A stretch of DNA of 64,000 nt from Brachionus rotundiformis (Eukaryota; Rotifera; Eurotatoria; Ploima; Brachionidae): positions 1 to 64,000 of the forward strand of contig JAESIW010000200.1 in assembly GCA_016802295.1 (NCBI GenBank). The letters run 5' to 3'. Position numbers and translations under genes: made by a program. Below the pieces are notes generated by a model. The model did not search any database and was not told where the DNA came from. It was given only the letters and a program-made list of their open reading frames with translations. How positions within the stretch are numbered: position 1 is the first letter of the stretch; each line of letters begins with the position of its first letter. This document shows positions 34,708-44,542 of this stretch, in pieces.

Positions 34708-35005
34708 CCGTAATGCCTTGCCCCCTAATGCATTGCACTTTAAACCAGAATTCTGGATTTTAATGCATAACCTTATGTTCGAGGAACATTTTTTGTGTTT
34801 CAAATTTTGAAACAATTGAAAAAATAGAAAAATATTTTTTTATTATTTTTTACATATTTAATGCGGCATTTATACCAAAATTTTGACATTAACTTGAGCA
34901 TTTTTAGTCGCAGCGTATCTTGAAAAAAAAAGTCGGTTAAATGCATGCATTAAAATCTAGAGCTCTGGTTTAAAGTGCAATGCATTAGGGGGCAAGGCAT
35001 TACAG
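34708..35005. mobile_element. Mariner-type MITE (298 bp) with TA target duplication
   Basis: Inverted ends of about 60 bp (left CCGTAATGCCTTGCCCCCTA, right its near-exact reverse complement ending GGCATTACAG) are flanked by TA at 34706-34707 and 35006-35007. Non-coding. An unoccupied copy of the same locus lies inverted at about 35690-35790 and shows a single TA at the junction, confirming both ends. Confidence 0.9.
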
Positions 35006-35007
35006 TA

Positions 35008-36227
35008 TATTAAACATTTAATCTATTTAAATTTTTTTTTCATTTCAAAGGTTTAAAGGAAAAAATAAAGGAATGGATGTTCAATAAGCTTTTCAAAAAA
35101 ATTTAGGATTTGTTTTTGAAAAACAATTAGCTTTAAGCTTAAACTAGATTGTTATTAAGTGTGAAATGGAGTTAAAATATCATATCAAAAGTGAAAAATA
35201 ATTAAATTGAAATTTTGAAATAAATCTGTATACCTAATGTTTAATTGCCAAATATTTGAATAAAGATAAAAATCATAATTTGCTTGAAAACTAAACTTTA
35301 TAAATTTAAATTAAATTCTTTTGATTTGATCTGAATTGAAATATTGAATTACATTTTGATTATGAACTAGGCTTTTTTGTTAGACTTAGAAACTTTTGAA
35401 AAGAAACTATTTGTTAAATATGGCTTTGGTAAAATATGCAACACAACTAAAAACCAAGTAAGAAATTTTATCAATCTTAAGCTTTTATTTACATTGCTAT
35501 TATTTTTCATTAAACAATAAAAGCAAACAGAGTAAAGAATGAAATTTTATGAAAAAAAATTAACCATTTATTGAAAATTGCTTAAATAAGACAATTGTTG
35601 TAGTTCTCTCAGTAACTTCAACACCGACTCAAGTCAACTTTTAAGTCTACAGTTTCACAGTGCTTTACTATGATCGAATATGCTACGCATATTGAACATC
35701 CATTCCTTTATTTTTTCCTTTAAACATTTGAAATGAAAAAAAAATTTAAATAGATTAAATGTTTAATATAATATCTAGTAAAATTTATATTTTTTAAATA
35801 TTTTGTACATTTTTCAGATTTTGAGATACTCATTATTGAATTGTTTAAAAAAAAATAATTAATTTCTAATATTTTTAAGTTCAAAAGTAAAGATTACTTA
35901 AGCTACAGCTCATTCAAATATTTTTCTAAATATCAGAAAAAAATACAAAAAAGGATAAATAACAAAACTTAAAAAAAAGCTAAAAAAACTATTACTTTGG
36001 TTATTTACAGAGAAAAATAAATGACAAAAATAATTAGAATCAAAATTAGGCTTTAAAAACACCACCTTGGTTAAATGGAGGCGACCATCTGGTTTTTTAG
36101 AAGAAAACAAATTTTATACAGATTTTAGGCCATCTTGAAGTTAATGATCAATTAAAATATTAATTCAATTCAAAGAGCTTTTATCATTAATTATTAGTAT
36201 TAATCGTAAATTTAACTTAAATAATCT
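35008..36227. other. AT-rich spacer with inverted copy of the MITE flanks
   Basis: 35690-35790 is the empty, inverted copy of the MITE locus. 36070-36227 mirrors 34500-34660. The open frame 35910-36110 shows no family. No gene supported. Confidence 0.55.
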
Positions 36228-37858
36228 TTAGGGGGTTAGGTAATCATAGTCCGGTTGGTCAAAATTCACCTTGTGAACGAACAATTTTGGCGAACAGCAA
36301 ATAAATAGAATAATTAACCAGATGAAAGTGACTCTGGTCACAGAAGATTGTGTGATAAAGCGGTGTATTTTCCAGGAGGGACTGAGAAAAATATTCAATC
36401 TAAACAAACTGTATCCCATCAATGACCAAGTGACACTGCTCTTGGCTATCTTCAACAAATAGTCACTGAATATTATTTGTACATACTGGACTGTTGGAGA
36501 GTCAACAAAACTTGAGCAAAAAATACCATTTTTAAATGGACACTCTGCTAATAAGGTCAATGGATGTAAGACTAAATAGACAACGCTAAACAAAGAATAC
36601 AAAAAAACCAATTTGTACTGTCCACTGGACAGTTGATCAGATTTTGAATTTTTGTAAAAAATAAAAAGCAAACTTAAATTTAGAATTAGAGTAAAAATGG
36701 ATAAAATAGGTATGCCAATTATGATAGTAAAGTAATCAATTAAAATAATTAGATATTTAGCATCAAATAGATCCAAGCTTGATGTTGTTGGATGTTGTTT
36801 AATTTTGCACTTTGCCAAGCGTGTGCTAAAATTGCAGTGTGAAAAACTTGTTCTGTTTGTGAAATGGGCCTTGAAAGTAGAGGAGAATAATGAACCATAG
36901 GTTATTTTTGAGGAAATGTTTAGGAAATAATTATAATTTTGGGCAATCCATAGAAAAGTACAGGTGTAATTTTTAGGCTCATATTGCCTAGAATTGTCTA
37001 AAATAGACAACAAAACATTTAATTTGGTGAAAGGAAATTTTTCATAAAGACAAAAATCTTCTTCTGGAAAAACATGGTTTACGTCTAGCCTAAAAAAGTA
37101 CTCTGGATTAAATTTTGGCTTGATTAGTATATGAATTACTCTTCTTAAATCGTTTAGACTGTTGAAATTTTCTATCCATTTAATGCCTTTGTGGAACAGC
37201 TGCTTGGCAAAACGGATATCCAAAATAATTAATTTGGTTGAATTTAGCTTTAGAAAAATATCCCCTTGGATAGATTTTATTTTTCCTCTAAGAGCAAAAT
37301 TTTCAGTGTTGTTAAAAATATTTATATTTAAGACATCTTGGTTAATATCGACATTTTCAGCATTTTGGATATCAAATGTAGTTACATGTGTATTTAAAAT
37401 GTCTGAATTGTTCAACTGTTTAAAAGACAATTGGTTTTTTCTGGTCACAGTATTTACCAAAAACTTGACCATTAGTACATCAATACGCATATTATAAAAA
37501 TAGAATGGACATAATTTGGAACTAAACATATTATTTTCCATAATGTAGAAAAAAACAAAACTCAGAGTGAACTCATTTGTTGAATAAACTTTGTCGCATG
37601 AGGTTGATTCTTTTTTACCATTATAGAAGGTTATTTTGGAATTATAGATGAAAAATGAGAAAAAATTGGAAGCGTATGATGCCATCAATTTGAATGTCAA
37701 GACATCAATGCCATAAAGATTCTTAAACATGAATGAATGACTAATTTTATCCAATTTAATGTCGAGCTGAATTGCACTGGAAAAACTTTGGTTTAACATT
37801 TTCTTTCCATTTTGTTTAAAAAAGATATATTCTTTATTTTTAAGACTATAAATCAAAT
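36228..37858 (-). pseudogene. Receptor B: truncated mosaic 7TM receptor
   Basis: Open over 576 codons but missing both ends of the family. The true N-terminus is replaced by read-through of neighbouring antisense sequence (first about 40 codons). The match begins near YIFFKQNGKKMLNQSFS and stops after FDQPDYDY, so the later helices are lost. Most of it (about 36480-37760) is nearly identical to receptor D. The last 240 bp are closer to receptor A, and the first about 100 bp to fragment E. The breakpoint at about 37858 joins it head-to-head to a repeat-protein pseudogene. A functional receptor is unlikely. Confidence 0.85.
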
Positions 37859-39620
37859 AGGTATGCCAATATTGATGTAAAAACAGGAAAAGTGAAAGCT
37901 TATTTATACGGAGCAAGTACGGAAAGAATGTCTTATTTCGGTGGTGTCTTTTCACCAAACGAAGACAAGATTTACTTTGTTCCGTCTGAATAAGCGACTA
38001 AATCTGTTTGGCACTATATTGAATGCTCGAATGGAAGACTCATTTCTTATAATCATGGAGTAACACTAAAGATCAGTGCTTATGCCGGCGGTGTCTATTC
38101 ACCAAACGAAGATAAGATTTATTATGTTCCATATAATCAAGTAGGTGTCTCTGAATGGCATTATATTAATTGTATCAGTGGAACTGTTTATCATATACAC
38201 ATGGTGTATCAGCTGTTGATTTTGCTTACAGAGGAGGCGTTTATTCTCCAAACGAAGATAAGATTTATTTCGTTCCTTTTGTGGAAGGGGGTAATTCTGA
38301 ATGGCATTTTATTAATTGTTTAACTGGAATTATAGAATCTTATACAAGCGGAGTAAACGCTGATGAAATTGCTAAAAATGGAGGTGTGTATTCTCCAAAT
38401 GAAGACAAAATTTATTTTGTTCCTTATGGTCAAGCAGATCAATCTGATTGGCATTATGTAGCAGATGATAGGAATTTTTTAACAACCGATAAAATTGAAT
38501 TTTCTTCAGATACAACAGAAAAAAGTACGTTTCTAGTGAAAATAACAAAACAAATGAAAGTGAATAGTACACATCGATTACAACAAATCTTGTTATATCA
38601 AGTGATTTAGGGCAATTATCAGACCAAAATTTCACAACTAAAAATGCTCAGCCCGAGGATTCATTTTCATTTAGATATAAAATTCAATTGTCGACAAAAA
38701 ATAATAACTTATCATTTCATTATTCAAATAAAACAACAAACTTTCCCGATCGTTTTTCTCAACCAGATTCTGTTACCCAAATTCAAACAAAAAAAAAACA
38801 TCACAGATTTAATAGATATTACTCTTTCAAATGAAACCGAAATAATAACCCAATCTTAATCATATATTACTGTAACAAAACAGATATCAAAAATTCAATC
38901 AACATCAAAATCATTGATAATTGAAAGTGAGTCACCAAATGAATCTCAATACAATTTAAGACTTGACATTAATGATCTTATACATATTAAGCCGAGTTTA
39001 CAAAATAAAAAATTTCAAAGAAATCTTTACATGAAAGAACAAAAAGCAACATTTTTAGAGGAAATATTAAAACAATCAATAATTGGTTCTTCAACTTTTT
39101 TTCCAACTTAGTAATTAGTATTTTATTTTAAAAAAATGTTTATTTTAACATTTTTCTTCTAGTGAGGGCGTTGATGAAATTGTAATCCATTTTAAAACCT
39201 TTTTATCCAAATCAAATAAAAGTGAATTTAATTTTGAATAATACAATTCAGACAGTATTTTCAAATTTCAAAAGTGACGAAATTAAAATTAAAGATGCTT
39301 TTGTTAAAAATGCCTACGATATAACCTTCCAGTATAGAAACGCTTTTATTTATGGTAGAATTTAAATATTAAAATTTAATTCTCATGTAAAAATGATTAT
39401 TAATTTATCAGAAGGATAATATGTCAGAAATCAACAGGAAATAGTTTTATGTCTTGTCAACAAAGCGTTAAAGAAAACAACACTTTCCTTTCAATATTAT
39501 CTGAAGAAATTGAATTAGATATTAGCTCCAGGGCTTATTTGATGAAAATACACAAAATTTTCTTATCAATTCTAATTAATTTGTGCTTTTTTACAAAATC
39601 AAAGTTTTTTTAAATTAATT
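37859..39620 (+). pseudogene. Repeat-protein pseudogene, copy 2
   Basis: Starts inside a repeat unit at the junction with receptor B and carries about four diverged units (GGVFSPNEDKIYFVP, WHYIECSNGRLISY, GGVYSPNEDKIYYVPY, EWHYINCISGTV). There is an in-frame stop in the first (after VPSE) and a frameshift near 38190. From 38290 on it is almost identical to copy 1 (26.7-28.0 kb), sharing the stop after LLYQVI and the same later frameshifts. Exon 1 ends at STFFPT with an intact donor; exons 2 and 3 (about 39160-39360 and 39420-39600) are degraded. Confidence 0.85.
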
Positions 39621-39720
39621 TTTTAAATTATTTTTTCAAACAAATAAATGATTCAATCAGAACGGAAGTTCGTTTTATCCTGTATTTTATTCTAAAGTTT
39701 TTAAATAAATATTTCATCTT
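38290..39720. repeat. Inverted-duplication arm 2
   Basis: Reverse-complement counterpart of 26080-28010. The 71-codon and 65-codon frames at 38644-38859 and 38914-39111 are residue-for-residue identical to those at 27428-27643 and 27176-27373. Confidence 0.85.
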
Positions 39721-39989
39721 TTATTTTTTTAATAGGATTAACATTTTGTAAAAATAGATAAAGAATCTATATACCAAATAAAATAATATGAAATAAAACT
39801 ACTTCAATATGTTAAATATCCTTTAATTATTATTAGCTTAAGTTATATGTTGACAAAATGTGTTAAAAAATGGAAAAATAAATTTTTATATTTTCTTTGG
39901 AACAAATCAAAATTTTTTAAGCTCTGTGTCAACGAGAATGCTAAAAACCTGTTTATGTAAGAAATTTAGCTGGCAGTTTTTATGTTGTA

Positions 39990-40150
39990 ATTAAACTCGT
40001 ATTCCAAACCAGACGATTCGAATGTCTTGGTATTCGAAATTAAGCTCAATGGCAGCACCAATTACCATGACATTTTAGTTGACAATTTTGACTGTAATTT
40101 TAAATTTAAATCAAAACAAAAAAGACAATTGTCTAACTAAAAGCTAATTT
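39990..40150 (-). pseudogene. Scrap of the secreted-protein gene (exon 1 end)
   Basis: On the plus strand it reads ATTAAGCTCAATGGCAGCAC and continues through the exon 1 donor and intron 1 into the start of exon 2. It matches the reverse complement of 51610-51750 and is therefore in plus orientation relative to the minus-strand parent. Flanks are unrelated. Confidence 0.75.
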
Positions 40151-40194
40151 TTCTTTTAGCTCTAGTTATTTCTTAAACCAACCATTTATGATAA

Positions 40195-40330
40195 TACAAA
40201 ATAAGCACTAGTAACTGCAGTTACTAGTGCTTATTTTGGAGTGGTTTATTCTCCAAATGAAGATAAGATTTATTTTTTACCATATGATCAAGCGTCGGAA
40301 TCTCTATGGCCTTATTTTGGTTCAGCCTGA
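40195..40330 (+). pseudogene. Scrap of a repeat-protein unit
   Basis: Encodes GVVYSPNEDKIYFLPYDQA..., one repeat unit, then stops. It is preceded by a short perfect palindrome (AAGCACTAGTAACTGCAGTTACTAGTGCTT, written in two halves of 15). Confidence 0.75.
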
Positions 40331-40429
40331 AGTAATGAAAGAATATAAGCTGTGAGTTATCTTTATCTTTAGAGTATATTAAGGAAGAAAATCTAATAAT
40401 ATCACTGGCTTAAAATGCGGACGTTTCCA

Positions 40430-40505
40430 ATGACTATTCTGGCTATTCTGTGCTGAAAATTGGAAAAGTTGTCAAATCATGTCACTTGACCAAAGTTTTT
40501 TAATA
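40430..40505 (+). pseudogene. Scrap of the secreted-protein gene (exon 3 region)
   Basis: GGCTATTCTGTGCTG then AAATTGGAAAAGTTGTCAAA match 50414-50470 in the same direction, that is, antisense to the coding strand as in the parent. Confidence 0.75.
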
Positions 40506-40523
40506 AAGTTTTAAATAAAATAA

Positions 40524-40975
40524 AAATCAAATGACTATCTTTTTTGATTGTTCTGTTTGTTTACTACCACATCTAAGATTATCATTTCTCAAATTACTCA
40601 TTCTACCAAAGGTGGCTCTATTGTGTCTTTCTGCATAAAAGACAGGATCTAAGTTCACAGTACATGCACAATTTTCTGCTTTTTCAATCAATTTTTGCCA
40701 AATTTTCAAAAGAGAGTTGGTAGTTGGAAATAGAACATATCGACAAATTTTCCCAGTACATTGCCTCCATTAAGCGAGGCCGAAACCAGAAGAGCTTTAT
40801 GTCTAAAAAAAAGAAAGCTCGCCACACTTTTTGGAATTTTATGAAAAGATTAAAATCTAAAAGAATAGAGTGTCTAAAAAATTTTTATATGAAAGCCTGT
40901 CAAATCAAAGTCAGATATAAGTTCAGCCTTTGGAGGTGCCAGTCTCTTCTAGCTGAGTAAAAACTAATAATTTGT
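40524..40975. pseudogene. Scrambled sedoheptulokinase fragments
   Basis: 40540-40712 is an exon 6 piece on the minus strand (KIWQKLIEKAENC...YAERHNRATFG). 40720-40832 is another exon 6 piece, also minus (LNGGNVL region). 40838-40970 is an exon 3 piece on the plus strand (stop-broken ERMSK...GFG...SLFWLS). The three pieces are out of order and in mixed orientation. Confidence 0.8.
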
Positions 40976-41234
40976 TAAAAACTGAATTACAAAACATTCA
41001 AACCATCTATTTCCATTACCAAGTGTACTCTTCCGCATCACTAAAACTGTCCTCTGAAGATTTTGGAAATAAAAGAAACATACAACAAAATGATTTTTAC
41101 AATTAGATGATAAAATAAAGATTTACCAAAATCAAAATAATGAAAATTATAAAATTATGTAACAATATTATATAAAAACATGTTTATGAATTTTTAATGT
41201 TTACTTTATTTTTTAAATTAAAGATTAAATTGTA

Positions 41235-41834
41235 GTTTTCCAAGCTATCTTTTGCCAAAAGTCTCGAGGCCTGGATTACTTTGTTAGATTCTATCAGATT
41301 GCAGGGACATTTGAGCTACCAAAAAGTGTGGCAAGCTTTCCATTTTTTGGCAATAAAGCTCTTCTGGTTTCGCTTTCGCTTAATGGAGGCAATGTATTGG
41401 AAAAATTTGTCGATATGTTGATGGAATAGGATCAGGAGTTGGAAACGGAAGTGTGTCGAGAGAAAATTTGGCAAAAATTGATTGAAAAAGCAGAAAATTG
41501 TTCATGTACTGTGAACGTAGATCCTTTCCTTTATGCAGAAAGACACAATAGAGTCACTTTTGGTAGTATGAGTAATTTGAGAAATGATAATCTAAGAGTT
41601 GGTAGTCTATTTAGAGATTTATGCGAAGGTCTGGTCAAAAATTTGCAAATAATGATGGGAAAAGACTTAATTTTGAAGCTAAAATGTGAAAGAGTTATAG
41701 CGGCTGGTGGTGCTCTGATAAGAAATCCGGTTCTTAAGTCCTGTCTACAATCTCAATTTGAATATTTGCCAATTGTTTACAAAAATTCGACAGATGCTGT
41801 TTATGGATGTGCAATTTTTTTTAAAAGCTATTAA
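41235..41834 (+). pseudogene. Sedoheptulokinase 3' copy (exon 5 scrap plus exon 6)
   Basis: A short exon 5 scrap (YLLPKV region, 41245-41300) is followed by most of exon 6 (41309-41834): ELPKSVASFPFFGNKALLVS, then LNGGNVLEKFVDMLME with TAG in place of the Trp codon. A long open stretch to AAGGALIRNPVLKSC then YGCAIFF follows. Without exons 1-4 and with the stop it cannot encode a kinase. Most similar to 48031-48560. Confidence 0.85.
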
Positions 41835-43272
41835 AATTATCTGTATTTTTAAGTTCTGTTGATTTTTTATAGAAAGTTGATAAAAAATCTTTAAAAGGAA
41901 AGCAATGGAGTTTATCTTAGACAAAAAATATTAATTTAAATTAAATTACTGATTGATTTCAAAACAAAATATAGTTTATTTGGTAAAGATTGAATCTTGC
42001 CATAATTTATTTTATTTACGTTCTGGTCTCTTTTATTTTTAATGGTATGGGAACGTCGTCCTTTCATAGTTAATTTTTTTAACCGTTAGGGCCTAATTAC
42101 CTGGAAAATAATAAGACAAAAGTATTAATAATATATGAAAAGTTATTAATGTACACCAATTTTTTAAAAATAAACATGAGTTGAAAGCTCTATTTCTACC
42201 AGGTCTACTAGAACGGCTTCGTTCAGAGACATAAGAAGTATCTTCATATTAGTTCTAGTTTACGGTCTTCTACAGGCAAAGTTTAAAAAAAATAAATAAA
42301 AAGAAAAAAAATAAAAAAAAAAAGGGAAAAAATTAAGTTTCCTTCAAAAGCTAATCACCAACTTAATGATTTAAATTATGCAAATTTTCCAAAATATTAT
42401 ATTAAAAAATCTACTTTTAATAGGTAATTTAATATCTTAAAACAAAAAAAGTACTGCAACATTGTGTCACATACATTGTTGCATCTTTTTTACCTGAAAT
42501 AATTTTTTAGATGTTGATTAAAGGCAGAAAGTAAAGCATCAATACAACTTAGATTGATTTTTGATTTTGTTTACCTAAAAATAGGAAAATAAAGCTTTTA
42601 TATTTGGTTATGATGATCCTTTTCAAAGGTTCACTTTGCCAAAGGCTATCTACTTGTTTCAGTTTATTGACGCAAATTTTCCTGCATTTGGTACACTTAA
42701 CCATTTATTTGTCCATCTCATTGTTATCTCATATATAATGAAAATGATTGATATATAGTATAGTGGTTTATTGCAACGCATAGAAAATGCTTCAAATCAG
42801 ATAAAAAATATAAGTATTTATAATAAAAGTACAAAGAAAAAATTAATAAGTTTAATTAATAAAGATAAAATCGATTAACCAAATTGATATATTTTATTTT
42901 TTAAATTAATAATTTGACTAGAGTCTTAAATTTTAAAGTGAGTTTGGATACTTCACAAACGGCACAGGTGAATAAATCAGTGACCAAGTCGCCTTAAACC
43001 CAAAATGGAGCACTAAAAGACGTCGACTTTGCCAAAATGATCTACAAATATAATTGTTGGAAAAATTTGAATTTTTACTTTATCACATTGATGGCAAAAA
43101 TTTGTCTTTATTTTGATTAAATGAAAAATAAGGTCAAAAATGTTTAAGCAAGAATATGTTGAACCTTTGGTTGTCATGGTAACAGAAAAAAAATTCTTAT
43201 AAATGTATGGCTAGTGAAATATTGTTTTAAATTGGACTAAAAAATTATACTTTCTAGACTCAATTAAATAAA
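41835..43272. other. Intergenic; holds one dispersed repeat
   Basis: No supported gene. 42430-42600 recurs at 59170-59335. The last few hundred bases should include the promoter of the ciliary gene. Confidence 0.45.
42430..42600 (+). repeat. Dispersed 170-bp repeat
   Basis: Starts near GTACTGCAACATTGTGT; a similar sequence in the same orientation lies at 59185-59335 (ATACTGCAACATTGTGTAAC). Short internal inverted motifs are visible (TGTAGACAAAA / TTTTGTCTACC in the 59-kb copy). Class unknown. Confidence 0.65.
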
Positions 43273-43742
43273 ATGGCAGCAGATTTGGCTGTTCGCTCTT
43301 TGCTGCCACTGCAGATACTTCTCTACTTAAACCAATGGTACTACGTATTCTGGCTAATAGTAGAATCATTATGCTTCGTGTTCAAGGGCCAAACTCTTCC
43401 GTTTGCAAGCGGTGTGTTAGCAGGCGAGATAGTTTTGTTCATTTTTCTGTTCTTTCTGGACATGTTTCGCATATTTTTTGCCACCAAAGGAAACCTAACT
43501 GAGCGCGTATTCGGCATAGTTGTCTCAATCATTTTGACAGCGCCATGCATTGGAGGTAAAACATGTCATCTAAAATCAAAAATAATAAAACTTTATTTTC
43601 AGGAAGCTTATATCTGCTCATATGGCAGCATTATGTTCTCAGAGTGGAGCTAATAATCAACGCTATTCAGCTAGTTTTTATAGTACTGGAATTTATTCTT
43701 CAAATAATAGCCATAATTGTTTTTGCCCGAACAAGGTCCTAG
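43273..43742 (+). CDS. TMEM17/TMEM216-family ciliary transition-zone protein
   Basis: Four-helix membrane protein of the TMEM17/TMEM216 (transmembrane_17) family, which sits in the ciliary transition zone and helps gate membrane proteins into the cilium. Two exons, 43273-43555 and 43603-43742 (47-bp intron), give 140 residues, as expected. Visible: LPLQILLYLNQWYYVFW (helix 1), FKGQTLPFASGVLAGEIVLF (helix 2), FRIFFATKGNLTERVFG, the family's signature loop, then helix 3 IVVSIILTAPCIGG across the splice. Exon 2 gives YLLIWQHYVLRVELIINAIQ and a last helix, ending ARTRS. TMEM216 is the closer match by memory, but I cannot separate the two paralogues. Confidence 0.9.
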
Positions 43743-44542
43743 GGACTTGGATAAATTTTTTTGATATATTTAATTTTTTTAAAGAATAAAGTTAATAATT
43801 AATTAAAAGTTTTTAAAAATAAGATGGATTTAAATGATGATGACTGAATTTTATTCCAAAATAGTTTCCAAAGGGAACATTACATGCTTTACCCTTTTTT
43901 CTAAACCAATTCTGTTAAAATGGTCCCAATTTAAAATTTCCAAAGCTTTATAAACAGAAACAGACAAAAAAGCTTGACTATCTCATTACACCTCAAACCC
44001 CCTTGATAATTAATTTGATTAAAGAGTGTTTTAAATTGATTAAAAGATTCGTTTAAATTTTATAAACAAATTAAAAAAATCTATTTTTAACCTCAGCTTA
44101 AACTTTAGACAGCTTTGATTTTTTATTGCAAAAAAATTTCCAAACACCAACTCTCTGGCATAACCATTTCATTGTCTAATTTAAGATGCAGTTTAATATC
44201 TCTTTTATGTTAGGTCTGCAAGGAATTTGATATTTTTATCATTTTGATTTGAGTGCACAAAGCATTTTGATATATTTTGAATCCTTTTTTTTCTAAACAA
44301 ATCGTGTATCTGTCGGATAGGGAGTTTTGAAATGCTCCCAATCAATAAATCATAGCTTTTATTAACAGAAATAAAAAAAAGCTAAATTATCACATTAAAC
44401 CCTGAAACCCTTTGATAGTTAATTTTGATTTAAGGGTGTTCTTAATTGAGTTATGGATTCTTAAAAATAATTTGAATATTAAAATATTAAAAAAAGCAAT
44501 TTCAAAATTGAAAATTAATTAAACAAAAAAACAAATATAAAA
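43743..44542. other. Spacer upstream of receptor C
   Basis: AT-rich with two similar stretches (about 43850-44060 and 44285-44470, shared TTTCTAAAC...CCCAATC...AAACCC order), suggesting an internal tandem duplication. No gene. Confidence 0.45.

Noticed and set aside
37162..37497. 111-codon plus-strand frame, also at 56196-56537
   Set aside because: Antisense to receptors B and D; its conservation follows from their near identity.
40203..40232. Perfect 30-bp palindrome that could be a regulatory site
   Set aside because: Lies at the junction of pseudogene scraps, with no gene to regulate; more likely a rearrangement product.
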